64,000 nt of DNA from Pseudarthrobacter defluvii (GCF_030323865.1 NZ_CP066362.1:2542001-2606000), one strand, 5' to 3'; shown: positions 1-12,445, numbered from the stretch's first letter. The notes: a model not told the origin generated them from the letters alone. Numbers and translations: made by a program.

Positions 1-218
1 TTGCTGTTCGGGCCGTTGACCTGCGGGAACAGGCATGAAATTCTTATCTCAGTCTTTGTGTAGGTGTTTTTCATGCTCGCAAGACATGTTGCGAGCGCGA
101 AGCTCCTGCAGCGCCGGGCCCCTTTCCGGGCGAGGCAATCCAGGATTCTTCTCGCGGAGTGACCAAGGGCGGCACGAGGTGTGCCGGTCTTAAAAAGTTC
201 CATAATGAGGAGAAATAA
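1..218 (+). promoter_or_regulatory. cspA upstream region / 5' leader
   Basis: I find no gene here. The stretch precedes cspA and probably holds its promoter and a long 5' leader, as is usual for cold-shock genes. A perfect hairpin lies at 75-96, with 8-bp arms GCTCGCAA / TTGCGAGC and a 6-nt loop. A TTGACC at 16-21 could be a -35 element, but no good -10 follows at standard spacing, so the promoter is not assigned. A GAGGAGAA ribosome binding site is at 206-213, just before the cspA start. Confidence 0.45.
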
Positions 219-422
219 ATGGCACAGGGAACCGTCAAGTGGTTCAACGCTGAAAAGGGCTTCGGCTTCATCACCCCGGATGACTCCGATGGCGATGTCT
301 TCGTTCACTACTCCGAAATCCAGACCGGCGGCTTCAAGACCCTCGACGAGAACCAGCGCGTTCAGTTCGAAATCGGCCAGGGCGCCAAGGGCCCCCAGGC
401 CACTGGCGTAACTGTCGTCTAA
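219..422 (+). CDS. cspA: Cold-shock protein, CspA family
   Basis: A 67-residue single cold-shock domain that covers the whole protein. CspA-type proteins bind single-stranded RNA/DNA and act as cytoplasmic RNA chaperones. Both nucleic-acid motifs are visible: RNP1 as KGFGFITP near residues 13-20 and RNP2 as VFVHYSEI near residues 28-35. The protein opens with the typical [10 protein letters not shown]. The start is supported by GAGGAGAA 6 nt upstream. The gene is monocistronic and ends in a strong intrinsic terminator. Whether it is cold-induced or constitutive cannot be told from the sequence. Confidence 0.96.
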   Translation: MAQGTVKWFNAEKGFGFITPDDSDGDVFVHYSEIQTGGFKTLDENQRVQFEIGQGAKGPQATGVTVV

Positions 423-460
423 GTAATCCGCCCGGCCGCTTTCCGCGGCTGTCAGCGACA

Positions 461-498
461 AATGGTCCCCGGCAATTCTGCCGGGGACCATTTTGCAT
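461..498 (+). terminator. Intrinsic terminator of cspA
   Basis: A perfect 14-bp stem (461-474 with 479-492), rich in G/C with AATGG at its base, closes on the loop ATTC and is followed by a short T-rich run. It lies 38 nt after the cspA stop. Confidence 0.85.
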
Positions 499-549
499 TT
501 GCGGAAATACCGCGGCGGAAATGCCACATTACTGCCGGGCACTTTCCGG

Positions 550-579
550 CCGGGCATTTGCAGGCCGGGCATTTGCAGG
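550..579. repeat. Two tandem copies of a 15-bp unit
   Basis: The unit CCGGGCATTTGCAGG occurs twice head to tail (550-564, 565-579), followed by a partial third CCGG. It lies between the cspA terminator and the 3' end of the convergent minus-strand gene. I see no coding role. Confidence 0.7.
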
Positions 580-593
580 CCGGCTGGACGGCC

Positions 594-3203
594 TCAGGTG
601 ACCAATTTGCGGACCAGGCGGGCGCCCTGTGCCAGGGACAGGCCCGGGAGGTAGGCCCGGGTCAGCGCGCGGCCGATGGCGGGCAGGTGCAGCGGGTCCT
701 GGTAATACAGGTAGAGCGCCCGATACTCCGGCTTGAATCTCGATTTGAACGCCGCCAGGGAGCGGAAGCCATAGACCGGTTCAAGCGCGTGGCCTACCAG
801 GTCCAGGATCCTGACGAGGTTCTGCGCGCCCTCGTCGGTGGCGCCCGCTTCCGTGCTTTCGTCCGCCGTCCCCGTATCGTCCACGGCGTCTCCCGTCCCC
901 GGCTGCATGTCCGGGCGGCTGGCCAGCGGGGAGCCGGACAAGGAGATCATGTCCACCGAGTCCCGTAGCTCGAGGACAGCCGAGGCGATCAGGAACTCCA
1001 TCACGCCCGGGAATCCCTCGCTGCCGCGGCGCATGACGTCCAGCGTCCGGCTGACCAGCCGCCCGCCGTCGTACACGGGCAGCCAACTGGTCACGCCGTG
1101 GACCGTGCCGTTGCCGTCCACAGCCAGGCAGCAGAGGACTTCCTCGTCATCGAGCTCGTCCACTCCCCCAAGCGTGAAGCCCATTTCCGGAACCGATTTG
1201 GTGGCCGCCCACTCCTCGGACACTTCGTTCAGCCGCGACCGCAGCGCCGGCGGCAGCGAGTGGTACGAGCCCCAGACCGCGTGGACGCCCAGCTTCGCCG
1301 CGCGGTTCAGGGCGGTCCGGACGTTCTGCCACTCTTTGCCCTTGAACTCGAGCTCATCCAGCGCCAGCCGGGTCTCCTGGGCAACGGCCACGCGGGAAAA
1401 ACCACGTTCCCGGAGCGCCGGCCACATGGTGTCGTCGCAGGAGTAGAGCGCCGGCACCAGTGCCTGGCTGCGGCAGTAGTCCAGGAATCCCTCGGTCACT
1501 CTCTGCTCAGCCCCGCGGTCGCCGATCGCACCGCCCAGGGTCAACGCCACGGTCCCATGCTGTTGGAACGCCATTCCACCTGCACCGTCGGGGCTGAACC
1601 AGTAGGTGTTGGGCTCCCAGAGTGCCATCCATGACAGTGGGCCGCCGCCCTGGTGGAGCAGGTCCCGGGCGCGGTCCCGGTCCTGCCGCCCGAAGTTGAG
1701 GCCGTGGTGCCGGCCCACCAGAACCCACCACACGGCCACCAGGGCTACCAGCCAGAACACCGGACCCGAGTAGGCGAACAACAAGGCTTCTGCGCTGTCC
1801 TGCTCGGGGAAGACCCGCCGGAAATGCTGGGGAATGGGCACCGGAACGTACTGCCGGGCCAGCTCGGCGAAGAGCCCCAGCAAGCCTCCGTCGCGGGCCA
1901 GTCCCCCGGACCAGAACCAGGCCACGGTGTAGGAGCCGGCCAGGGCAAGCCAGGTTCCGCAGACCACGGCACCGAGCACGCGCCGGGCGCCGGGACGGGT
2001 CTGCACGCGGAACTGCCTCCGGTTCAGCCACAGGACGACCGCCAGCAGCAGCGGGACAACCACCAGGGGAAGCACGTGCGCGAAGGCCGAGGACAGCGGC
2101 GTGGCATGCGTGCCCTGCAGGCGGGACGGGACAAGGGCGAACAGGGCAAGGTAGACGGCGGCCAGGGCCGTAACGGCCAACTGGATGGCCAGGGCGATGT
2201 TGAGGGCAAGCCGGCGGCCGCGGCGCATGCCGTCCGCGCAGATCAGCAGCAGGATGACCGGCACCACCGCCAGCGCCAAACCGAACGGTCCGGCAAATCC
2301 CGCCCGCCCTGTTTCCAGGCAGGACGCGTCAACTGTGGCGCCGCAGTTGAACACCAGCTGGCTGAGGGTGGGCATCGGACTCAGCACAACGTCGCGCAGC
2401 AGGGCCAACGGTCCCGTGGGCGCCCGCGTAATGCCGGTCAGGATCGGTCCCACGGCAAAGACCGCAACGGTGAGGGCCAACAGGTTCCTGGTCTCACGGC
2501 CCGTGGACCGGTGGCGGTGCAGGCGCCCCTGGTCCCCCTGGATCCACCAGCCGGCCAGGAGGCCAAGGAGCGCGCCGATAAGGCCGATCACCGTCTCGGC
2601 ATGTCCCACGTAAAGAACCAGGAGGATCGAAATGGACAGCACCACGGTGCGGAGCCGGCGCTGCCACAGCAGGGTGATACGGGCGCTGGCAGCCAGGCCG
2701 GCGGTCAACACCGGGGCGTAGGGGCCAATCAGGTTGTCATCGGCCATGGCGTCCAGCCAGCCGTCCCCCACATATCCCGCCAGCTGGGTCACCAGGAGGA
2801 ACACGGTGACGGCCGCGAACTGGCCGCCGAAGAACAGACCGACGGCGGCCCGCCAGCCCAGCTTGCGCTCGGCAAGTCCCAGCAGCAGGACCATCATCAG
2901 CGACGCCGCGATGTAAGCCAGCGGGTTGGTGGCGAAGAAGAGGCTGGTGAACAGCGACCACCACTGCCCGCCGCGCAGGCCGGGGCCGCTGACGGAGGCA
3001 AGCCCCAGGAGCTGCTCCGGCGGGCCGTCCAGGAAGCTTCCGGTCAGGGCGGCGGTGGCGAGGAAGGCAACAACCACCCCAAGCGTGAACGGCATGGACT
3101 TCAGCGTGCGCAGCGTCTGCTGCACCGCAGGGCGTCCGACGGCGGCCCACATCAGGGCGGCCGTGCGGTTGGGGTTCCTGGTGGTCACCACTGCATCCCC
3201 CAC
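594..3203 (-). CDS. Polytopic membrane protein with rhomboid-like N-terminus and phosphatidylglycerol lysyltransferase-like (DUF2156) C-terminus
   Basis: 869 residues. Residues 40-220 resemble a rhomboid membrane core: GGQWWSLFTSLFF at 78-90, then several helices and a GHAETVIG segment around His201. The region where rhomboid proteases carry the GxSx serine reads GPYAPVLTAG, with no serine, so proteolysis is unlikely. More membrane helices follow to about residue 495. Residues 510-850 form a soluble GNAT-like domain of the MprF/LPG-synthase C-terminal type (PNTYWFSPDG near 531; FKSRFKPEY near 819). That family moves an amino acid from aminoacyl-tRNA onto phosphatidylglycerol. A low-complexity Asp/Thr/Glu insert lies at 765-793. 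The GTG start overlaps the upstream esterase by 19 nt, so the two are translationally coupled. The substrate amino acid is not predictable. Confidence 0.8.
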   Translation of the reverse strand: MGDAVVTTRNPNRTAALMWAAVGRPAVQQTLRTLKSMPFTLGVVVAFLATAALTGSFLDGPPEQLLGLASVSGPGLRGGQWWSLFTSLFFATNPLAYIAASLMMVLLLGLAERKLGWRAAVGLFFGGQFAAVTVFLLVTQLAGYVGDGWLDAMADDNLIGPYAPVLTAGLAASARITLLWQRRLRTVVLSISILLVLYVGHAETVIGLIGALLGLLAGWWIQGDQGRLHRHRSTGRETRNLLALTVAVFAVGPILTGITRAPTGPLALLRDVVLSPMPTLSQLVFNCGATVDASCLETGRAGFAGPFGLALAVVPVILLLICADGMRRGRRLALNIALAIQLAVTALAAVYLALFALVPSRLQGTHATPLSSAFAHVLPLVVVPLLLAVVLWLNRRQFRVQTRPGARRVLGAVVCGTWLALAGSYTVAWFWSGGLARDGGLLGLFAELARQYVPVPIPQHFRRVFPEQDSAEALLFAYSGPVFWLVALVAVWWVLVGRHHGLNFGRQDRDRARDLLHQGGGPLSWMALWEPNTYWFSPDGAGGMAFQQHGTVALTLGGAIGDRGAEQRVTEGFLDYCRSQALVPALYSCDDTMWPALRERGFSRVAVAQETRLALDELEFKGKEWQNVRTALNRAAKLGVHAVWGSYHSLPPALRSRLNEVSEEWAATKSVPEMGFTLGGVDELDDEEVLCCLAVDGNGTVHGVTSWLPVYDGGRLVSRTLDVMRRGSEGFPGVMEFLIASAVLELRDSVDMISLSGSPLASRPDMQPGTGDAVDDTGTADESTEAGATDEGAQNLVRILDLVGHALEPVYGFRSLAAFKSRFKPEYRALYLYYQDPLHLPAIGRALTRAYLPGLSLAQGARLVRKLVT

Positions 3204-4513
3204 TGGCTGCCAAGGAACTGCAGGGCGTCGGCAAAGCGCTTGGATGAAGTGTCCCAGGAGTGGCCGGTGTGCTCCACCACGTGTGCCTGCACTGTGAAGC
3301 CGGCGCCCTGCGCTGCCGCGGCAAGCGTCTGGAGGTTGGCCACGAACTCCGGATCGTTCTGGCCTGCGGTGAGGTACATGCCGTGGGACTCGAACCGTTG
3401 GTGTTTCATAATCTCCAGTGGAGTCTGCCGGGTGAATTCGTCGGGGGTTCCGGGGAAGGCTGCGTCGATGGTCTTCTGGCGTTCCTTGGCAATTGCCGGC
3501 TCCGCTTCGCTGGAGAAGGCCAGCACGTCCGCGTAGATCTCAGGATGCCTGGTTCCCATTTGCACCGCGCAGGTGCCGCCGAAGGAGAAGCCGCCGATGG
3601 CCCAGTGGCTGTGGTTGGTGTCCACCGCCAGGGTGGAACCTATCCACTGTGGCACGTCCTGTGAAAGGTACGTGTCCGCTTTGGCGATGCGGCTGTCCAT
3701 GCACATGGTGTTGGCGGACTGCGAGCCATTGGGATCCGGGATGACCACCACCGGTGACACCCCGCCATGGGCGGCGGCAAAGGAGTCCATATGGCCGCGA
3801 ATTGCGCCGCCGGTGAGCCAGTCGGCGGGACCGCCGGGCTGCCCTGCCACCAGGACCAGCACGGGCAGGGCGGGGCGGTTGGCTGCAAAGTAGGCCGGCG
3901 GAAGATAGATGTAGGCGTCGCGGGTGTTCATTCCGGACAACGTTCCTGGAATCGTGGACTTGCGCAGTTCGCCTCCGGCAGGCAGCTCCCCCTGCGGCTT
4001 CCAGCCCTGCAGCGGCACGCCGTCGGGCCCCCCGGGGTGGCGCATGAGGTCCTGCTCCAGCACGGGAATACGCGCCAGTGCCGTGCCCAGCAGGTCACTG
4101 ACGGTCCTGTTGAGGCCGAAGTAGGCGTTGATCTGGATCGCGGACAGCAGCACCACCAGCAGCGCGGCGAGGACCCCTCCCCCGCGGCCGCCCCAACTCG
4201 TCCGGGGCAGCCGGAGCAGGCACAGGAGCAGTGCCGCCACACCCGGAACCAGCCACAGCAGGACGGGGTCGGGCAGGTCCTCGGGGAAGATGGTGAAGAT
4301 GTTGATCAGCGCCCAGTGCACCGTACCAACCAGGGCGAAGGCGGCTGCCGCGGCGATGAGGATGCGGACAGCCCAAGCCCGGACGCGATGGACCGGAACC
4401 ATGGCGGCGCGCCAGGGTGGCACCAGGAGATAGGCGGCGCCGCCCATTCCCAATACCAGCACGGTTCCGTAGAGTGGACCGTCGGTGAGCCGGATGTCTA
4501 AAAGCCAGTCCAC
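3185..4513 (-). CDS. Membrane-anchored esterase (Esterase D / antigen 85-like alpha/beta hydrolase), probable aminoacyl-PG hydrolase
   Basis: 442 residues. The first 135 hold about four hydrophobic helices. An extracytoplasmic alpha/beta-hydrolase domain of the Esterase D/mycolyltransferase-like type follows at about 195-440. The nucleophile elbow is GFSFG with Ser310; Asp387 (QNDPEF) and His418 (TGHSW) fit the rest of a triad. The gene is immediately upstream of, and overlaps, the phosphatidylglycerol aminoacyltransferase-like gene. In Enterococcus and Corynebacterium a membrane esterase paired with an aminoacyl-PG synthase removes the amino acid from the lipid, so AhyD-type hydrolysis is the best inference. 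GTG start, 5 nt after the upstream DUF2550 stop. A generic esterase role remains possible. Confidence 0.75.
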   Translation of the reverse strand: MDWLLDIRLTDGPLYGTVLVLGMGGAAYLLVPPWRAAMVPVHRVRAWAVRILIAAAAAFALVGTVHWALINIFTIFPEDLPDPVLLWLVPGVAALLLCLLRLPRTSWGGRGGGVLAALLVVLLSAIQINAYFGLNRTVSDLLGTALARIPVLEQDLMRHPGGPDGVPLQGWKPQGELPAGGELRKSTIPGTLSGMNTRDAYIYLPPAYFAANRPALPVLVLVAGQPGGPADWLTGGAIRGHMDSFAAAHGGVSPVVVIPDPNGSQSANTMCMDSRIAKADTYLSQDVPQWIGSTLAVDTNHSHWAIGGFSFGGTCAVQMGTRHPEIYADVLAFSSEAEPAIAKERQKTIDAAFPGTPDEFTRQTPLEIMKHQRFESHGMYLTAGQNDPEFVANLQTLAAAAQGAGFTVQAHVVEHTGHSWDTSSKRFADALQFLGSQWGMQW

Positions 4514-4518
4514 GTTGG

Positions 4519-4950
4519 CTAGCGCCAGGTCCCCACGCCAATGACAGGACCTGCTTCCAGCCAGGATGACAGTCCCGTGTAGGCGTCGAACTTCATGGCC
4601 AGGTGCAGGTCCTGCCCCTCGTAGCGGAGTTCGACGATCACCACGTCCGGCTGGACCTTCACCGCCTCCGCTTCGGTAGGCTTCCGGCGGCCCAGCAGCT
4701 CCAGTGAGCTGCGTTTAAATGTGTACTTGGGGCGGACGCTCAAGGAGATGAGCCTGAACCACTCGAGGTCATTGTCCTGATAACGACAAACCCCCATCTG
4801 CCAGCTGTTTCCAGCTACGCAAATGGAGGCGTCCACCGTGCCGAGGGCACGCCGCAAGTTGAAGCGGCGTACCCCCGAAAGGCACAGTGCAAAAATCAGC
4901 AATCCGAACGCGATTGCCAGTGCGATGAACGAAATACCCGGTGCGTCCAT
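4519..4950 (-). CDS. DUF2550 family membrane-anchored protein
   Basis: 143 residues from the ATG at 4950, which lies 10 nt after the atpC stop. One N-terminal hydrophobic helix (about residues 5-24) is followed by a cytoplasmic domain with the Trp/Arg/Tyr-rich pattern of DUF2550. This family sits directly behind atpC in many actinobacteria (e.g. Rv1312 in M. tuberculosis). Function is unknown. A longer frame opens upstream but would overlap atpC, so the internal start is preferred. Confidence 0.82.
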   Translation of the reverse strand: MDAPGISFIALAIAFGLLIFALCLSGVRRFNLRRALGTVDASICVAGNSWQMGVCRYQDNDLEWFRLISLSVRPKYTFKRSSLELLGRRKPTEAEAVKVQPDVVIVELRYEGQDLHLAMKFDAYTGLSSWLEAGPVIGVGTWR

Positions 4951-4960
4951 CAAGGTCGTG

Positions 4961-5245
4961 CTAGCGGATCCCAGCGGTAGCCGAGCCGCCCAACTGGGCG
5001 TTGTCAGCAACGATCACCACGCGGTTGTTGTCGACGGAGAAGAACCCGCCGTCGACGTCCACCGCAATACGGTCCCCGGAAACCGGCTGGATTGCCAGTT
5101 CACCCTCGGCCAGGATCGCCAGCAGGGGCGAGTGGCCGGGCAGGATTCCGATTTCACCATCGCTGGTGCGGGCCTTGACCATCTTGGCCGCTCCGGACCA
5201 CACAAAGTGGTCCGCTGCGACAATCTCAACCTCAAGCTCAGCCAT
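4961..5245 (-). CDS. atpC: F1Fo ATP synthase epsilon subunit
   Basis: 94 residues, made of the N-terminal beta-sandwich that binds the c-ring and gamma (IGILPGHSPLLAIL near 32-45). The C-terminal helical hairpin of the roughly 130-residue enterobacterial proteins is almost absent, as is usual in actinobacteria. This matters because that hairpin brakes ATP hydrolysis. The ATG at 5245 follows the atpD stop by 1 nt. Confidence 0.95.
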   Translation of the reverse strand: MAELEVEIVAADHFVWSGAAKMVKARTSDGEIGILPGHSPLLAILAEGELAIQPVSGDRIAVDVDGGFFSVDNNRVVIVADNAQLGGSATAGIR

Positions 5246-5246
5246 A

Positions 5247-7675
<2,429 letters not shown>

Positions 7676-7701
7676 ACTTATCCTTTCCTAACATTCCGTA
7701 G

Positions 7702-7735
7702 CCGGTGTGCCGGACCCTGGGGCCCGGCACACCGG
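7702..7735 (-). other. Intercistronic hairpin between atpA and atpG
   Basis: A perfect 12-bp stem (CCGGTGTGCCGG at 7702-7713 with CCGGCACACCGG at 7724-7735) closes a 10-nt loop. It lies just after the atpA stop in the transcript and lacks a following U-run, so it is more likely an mRNA processing or stability element than a terminator. Confidence 0.6.
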
Positions 7736-7745
7736 CGGTGCGGAA

Positions 7746-9383
7746 TTAGCGCTTCTGCTTGACGATCTTTTCCTGGTCGACTTCGCCCTCGGAGATAGCG
7801 TCATGCTCCTCGTGGCCGGCGCCTACCAGGTGGTTGTCACCCTCGCCGAAGAAGCCCTTCTTGAAGTCCACGATCGAGGACTTCAGAGCGGCAACGGTGT
7901 CGTCGTCCAGCACGTTGGTCTGGGCCAGCGTGGTCAGGATCGAGGACTTGTGGCGCAGGTGCTCCAGGAACTCGGCCTCGAAGCGGCTGATGTCCTCGAC
8001 GGGAACGTCATCCAGGTAGCCGTTGGTGCCGGCCCAGATGGAGACGACCTGGTCCTCGACCGGGAACGGCGAGTACTGGCCCTGCTTGAGCAGTTCCATC
8101 AGGCGGGCGCCACGGGTCAGCTGCTGGCGGGACGCTGCATCCAGGTCGGACGCGAACATCGCGAACGCCTGCATGTCGCGGTACTGTGCAAGGTCCAGCT
8201 TCAAGGTGCCGGAGACCTTCTTCATGGACTTCACCTGGGCGGCACCGCCAACGCGGGAAACCGACACACCCACGTCAACAGCGGGACGCTGGTTGGCGTT
8301 GAAGAGGTCGGACTGCAGGAAGATCTGGCCGTCGGTGATGGAGATGACGTTGGTCGGGATGTAGGCGGACACGTCGTTCGCCTTGGTCTCGATCAGCGGC
8401 AGGCCCGTCATGGAGCCGGCACCGAGCTCGTCGGAGAGCTTGGCACAACGCTCCAGCAGGCGGGAGTGCAGGTAGAAGACGTCGCCCGGGTAGGCTTCGC
8501 GTCCCGGCGGACGGCGCAGGAGCAGCGACACGGCGCGGTAGGCTTCGGCCTGCTTGGACAGGTCATCGAACACGATCAGGACGTGCTTGCCGCCGTACAT
8601 CCAGTGCTGACCGATGGCCGAGCCGGCGTACGGTGCCAGGTACTTGAAGCCTGCGGGGTCGGACGCGGGAGAAGCCACGATGGTGGTGTACTCCAGCGCG
8701 CCGTTGTCCTCAAGGGTCTGGCGGATGGCGGCAATCGTGGACGCCTTCTGGCCGATGGCAACGTAGATGCAGCGGACCTGCTTGTTGACATCGCCCGAAG
8801 CCCAGTTGGCCTTCTGGTTGATGATGGTGTCGATCGCAATGGCGGACTTGCCCGTCTGGCGGTCGCCAATGATCAGCTGGCGCTGGCCGCGGCCGATCGG
8901 GATCATCGCGTCGATGGCCTTGAGGCCGGTCTGCATCGGCTCGTGGACCGACTTGCGCTGGGTCACGCCGGGGGCCTGAAGCTCCAGTGCGCGGGTGGTC
9001 TCGGCCTTGATCTCGCCGAGGTCGTCGATGGGCACGCCCAGCGGGTCGACAACGCGGCCAAGGAAGGCATCGCCAACGGGAACGGACAGAACCTGCCCGG
9101 TCCGGTGGACTTCCTGGCCTTCTTCGATGCCGGTGAAGTCGCCGAGGATGATGACGCCGATTTCACGGACGTCGAGGTTCTGGGCCAGGCCCAGGGTGCC
9201 GTCCTCAAAGCGCAGCAGCTCGTTCGCCATGACCGAGGGAAGGCCCTCAACACGGGCGATGCCGTCACTAGCGGTGGTTACGCGGCCGACCTCTACGCGC
9301 TCTGCGTTCCCGGGTTCGTAGGACGCCGCGAACTCGTTCAGCGCATTACGGACGTCGTCGGCGTTGATGGTCAATTCGGCCAT
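7746..9383 (-). CDS. atpA: F1Fo ATP synthase alpha subunit
   Basis: 545 residues. Non-catalytic nucleotide-binding subunit of F1. The P-loop GDRQTGKS is at 173-180, with the family segment [16 protein letters not shown] following. The C-terminus carries a short charged, His-containing tail beyond about residue 510 ([12 protein letters not shown]), an actinobacterial extension that in mycobacteria is linked to suppression of ATP hydrolysis. Confidence 0.97.
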   Translation of the reverse strand: MAELTINADDVRNALNEFAASYEPGNAERVEVGRVTTASDGIARVEGLPSVMANELLRFEDGTLGLAQNLDVREIGVIILGDFTGIEEGQEVHRTGQVLSVPVGDAFLGRVVDPLGVPIDDLGEIKAETTRALELQAPGVTQRKSVHEPMQTGLKAIDAMIPIGRGQRQLIIGDRQTGKSAIAIDTIINQKANWASGDVNKQVRCIYVAIGQKASTIAAIRQTLEDNGALEYTTIVASPASDPAGFKYLAPYAGSAIGQHWMYGGKHVLIVFDDLSKQAEAYRAVSLLLRRPPGREAYPGDVFYLHSRLLERCAKLSDELGAGSMTGLPLIETKANDVSAYIPTNVISITDGQIFLQSDLFNANQRPAVDVGVSVSRVGGAAQVKSMKKVSGTLKLDLAQYRDMQAFAMFASDLDAASRQQLTRGARLMELLKQGQYSPFPVEDQVVSIWAGTNGYLDDVPVEDISRFEAEFLEHLRHKSSILTTLAQTNVLDDDTVAALKSSIVDFKKGFFGEGDNHLVGAGHEEHDAISEGEVDQEKIVKQKR

Positions 9384-9461
9384 CTGCAGTCCCTGCTCTC
9401 CTGTTTGTGATCACCGCAAACGGTGACCGGGGTTTCTATCAGTTGTGTTGTGCTTGTCCGG

Positions 9462-10288
9462 CTAGCCGGCCAGCTGGCGTTGCAGTTCGCCCAGCCGGGT
9501 GAGGACCGAAGCGTCGAGCACCTCGTCACCTACCTGGACGCGGATGCCGCCAATGAGCGCCGGGTCAACGTTGATGTTGACCTTCAGTTCCCGCCCGTAC
9601 AGATTGTTCAGGCCTGCCTGGAGGCGTGCCAGCTGCGTCTGCGACAAAGGACGGGTCACACTGACCGTTGCAATCCAGCGCTGCTGCCGCTTGGCCGCCA
9701 GTTCGGCAAACCGTTCCACAAGCCGGGTGGGCTTGATCCCGCGGGGCTGGCTGACTGCCTGCGTGATGAGGACTTTGGCTTCCTCACTGACGCCGGGCAC
9801 CAGCTTCTCGGCGAGGGCAGACTTGGCTGCTGCGCTTGCCTGCGGTTCGGACAGAGCACGTTGTACCTCGTGGCTGGAGGCAACAGCCTGGTTGAAGGAA
9901 AACAGATCGTTTTCCAGTTCTTCCAGGCCAGTGATTCCGGAGGCAGAAACGGCCGACTTGTTTTCAGCAACGGAAATGACCACCGTTGCGGCAAGAGTCT
10001 CGAGTGCATCGCCGATGTCACGCGCCGATGCCCAGCGTGAGCTGGCCAGTCCGCCCGCGATCTCAGCAGCATCAGCGGAGACTTTTCCGCCAACCAGCTG
10101 CCTGACCAGCGCCGACTTTTCGTCACCGCTGCGGGAGGGGTCAGTCAGGGCACGGCGCAAGCCAGCCGAGCTGTCCACCATTCCCAGAATTCCGAAGAGT
10201 TCCTTTGCCAGCTGCAGCGACGCCGTAGGAAGCTTCGCTTCCAACGCGGCCAGGGCTGTTGCCAGCGATTCGCTCGATACGCCTGCCA

Positions 10289-10289
<1 letters not shown>
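9462..10289 (-). CDS. atpH: F1Fo ATP synthase delta subunit
   Basis: 275 residues. Part of the peripheral stalk, linking the alpha3beta3 head to subunit b. Longer than the roughly 180-residue E. coli protein, though shorter than the b-delta fusion of mycobacteria. The C-terminal third carries the conserved pattern (QLARLQAGLNNLYGRELKVN, IRVQVGDEVLDAS). Its ATG overlaps the atpF stop by 1 nt (TAATG), so translation is coupled. In mycobacteria the corresponding gene is fused to an extra b domain; here atpF is separate. Confidence 0.93.
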
Positions 10290-10843
<554 letters not shown>

Positions 10844-10894
10844 TCACCCGTCCTTATCTACTCGGTTCTGAATGTTCGCTGAAGTTCTGAAGGT

Positions 10895-11113
10895 TTACTT
10901 GAGAACGAAAGCGAAGACCAGGCCCAGGATGGCGAGTGCTTCGGTCAGCGCCAGGCCAAGGAATGCGATCGGCTGCAGGACGCGCTGGGCTTCCGGCTGG
11001 CGTGCAACGCCGTTGATGTAGGCAGCGAACACGAGACCCACACCGATACCACCGCCGATAGCCGAGAGGCCATAGCCGATGAGGTTGAGGGAGCCGTTGA
11101 TGGAGCCTTCCAT
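10895..11113 (-). CDS. atpE: F1Fo ATP synthase c subunit (proteolipid ring)
   Basis: 72 residues from the ATG at 11113, preceded by GAAAGG and a run of A. Two transmembrane helices flank the polar loop ARQPE (37-41). The ion-binding carboxylate is Glu58 (LALTEAL). No Gln or Ser/Thr sodium-ligand signature is seen on the first helix, so proton coupling is expected. An in-frame start 54 nt upstream is rejected because it would add an unconserved polar leader. Confidence 0.96.
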   Translation of the reverse strand: MEGSINGSLNLIGYGLSAIGGGIGVGLVFAAYINGVARQPEAQRVLQPIAFLGLALTEALAILGLVFAFVLK

Positions 11114-11224
11114 TTTTTTTCCTTTCAAGATGCCGCTTTGTGCGGCAGGTTGTTTGGGTTGCTTCATCCCCGCGAGGGGAAGACTGTGGTGTGCCGGCGG
11201 AGCATGGCTCCCCCGGCGGGGTGC

Positions 11225-12025
11225 CTAGTGGCTGTCGGCGTGCAGCGCGCCTTCGATGTAGATCGCGGTCAGCAGCGTGAAGACGTAGGCCTGCAGGACC
11301 ATGATCAGGGCCTCGAGCATGTACATGGCGATGGCACCGGCCAGGACCAGGACCGAGGTGCCCTTCAGCAGGACGTTCTCCTGCATGATCAGGTACTCGA
11401 TGCCGGAACCGGCGATCATCACGATCAGGTGGCCTGCGAGCATCGTGGCGAACAGACGGAGGCTGTGCGTGACGGGCCGGACCACGAAGTTGGAGATGAT
11501 CTCAATGGGGATGACGATCGGCAGGATGTACCACGGAACGCCCGACGGGACGGTGGCCAGCTTGAAGTAGCGCAGGCCGTTCTTCTTGATGCCGATGGCG
11601 ATCCAGGTGATGTAGACCAGGCCGGCCAGCACGTACGCTCCACCCACGTGCGAGAACGTGGGGAGCTGGAACACCGGGATGGCGCCGTAGATGTTGTTGA
11701 CAAGGATGAAGAAGAACAGGCTGAAAAGCAGCGGGACGTACTTGATGAAGTCCCTGCCGCCGATGATGTCCTTGGCAATGCCGTTGCGGACGAAGCCGTA
11801 AGCGGCCTCGCCGGCGAACTGGAGCTTGCCGGGTACCAGCTGCTGCTTGCGTGCGGCCAGCACGAAGAAGACGGCGATAAAGACGACAGAGAGGAGGACC
11901 AGCAGCATCTGCTTGGAGAATCCTTCTGCGGCACCCCACGGCAGGATTGCCGGCAAATGCATTTCGTTAATACCAGGAGGAGTGAACTCTCCTGAATCTT
12001 GGGCCGGGAGCGCAAGCGCGATCAA
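11225..12025 (-). CDS. atpB: F1Fo ATP synthase a subunit
   Basis: 266 residues, with five to six membrane helices. It forms the proton half-channels against the c-ring. The essential arginine lies in the segment SLRLFATMLAGHL in the penultimate part of the protein, and a conserved AYVFTLLTAIYI closes it. First structural gene of the synthase proper, behind two AtpI-type genes. Confidence 0.95.
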   Translation of the reverse strand: MIALALPAQDSGEFTPPGINEMHLPAILPWGAAEGFSKQMLLVLLSVVFIAVFFVLAARKQQLVPGKLQFAGEAAYGFVRNGIAKDIIGGRDFIKYVPLLFSLFFFILVNNIYGAIPVFQLPTFSHVGGAYVLAGLVYITWIAIGIKKNGLRYFKLATVPSGVPWYILPIVIPIEIISNFVVRPVTHSLRLFATMLAGHLIVMIAGSGIEYLIMQENVLLKGTSVLVLAGAIAMYMLEALIMVLQAYVFTLLTAIYIEGALHADSH

Positions 12026-12106
12026 CGCGTTTCCTCTCTGCAGTGTCCATCATTGGGCGTTGGGCGGGGTCCGGCAGCCTGACAGCCTGCTGTTCCCCCT
12101 GTGAAA

Positions 12107-12445
12107 TTATTTGGCATTATCTTCTCCGTCCTGGGACGGTGCGCCGGGAGCATGGCGCTCATCAGCATTTTTGCGGGAACTGGTGAGGCCGTGCATGTGG
12201 GAAAGGTAGAAACCTCCGACGGCTCCGAGCAGAGCGCCTGCGAGCACAATCCAGCGCGTTCCCCACAGATAATCCAGTCCCCACCCTATCAAACTCCAGA
12301 CGATGATTCCGCCAATGATGTAGCTGAATACAGCCATTCCAGCGTTGTAGCCGCCATCGTTGGAAGGGTCGGAAGCAGCGGGAGCGGAGCCTTTGGATCC
12401 CCGTCTGCCGTGAGCGCCGCCCGCGGACTTCTTCGGGTCACGCAT
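12107..12445 (-). CDS. AtpZ/AtpI-family small membrane protein
   Basis: 112 residues from the ATG at 12445. After a basic, Gly/Ser-rich cytoplasmic leader (1-35) come two membrane helices (about 38-58 and 64-84; GWGLDYLWGTRWIVLAGALL between and in them), the AtpZ pattern. A polar tail follows. Proteins of this type assist assembly or Mg2+ supply of the ATP synthase. Its start overlaps the preceding gene by 8 nt. Confidence 0.75.
   Translation of the reverse strand: MRDPKKSAGGAHGRRGSKGSAPAASDPSNDGGYNAGMAVFSYIIGGIIVWSLIGWGLDYLWGTRWIVLAGALLGAVGGFYLSHMHGLTSSRKNADERHAPGAPSQDGEDNAK

Noticed and set aside
594..3203. Active rhomboid protease at the N-terminus
   Set aside because: The GxSx nucleophile region reads GPYAPVLTAG without Ser.
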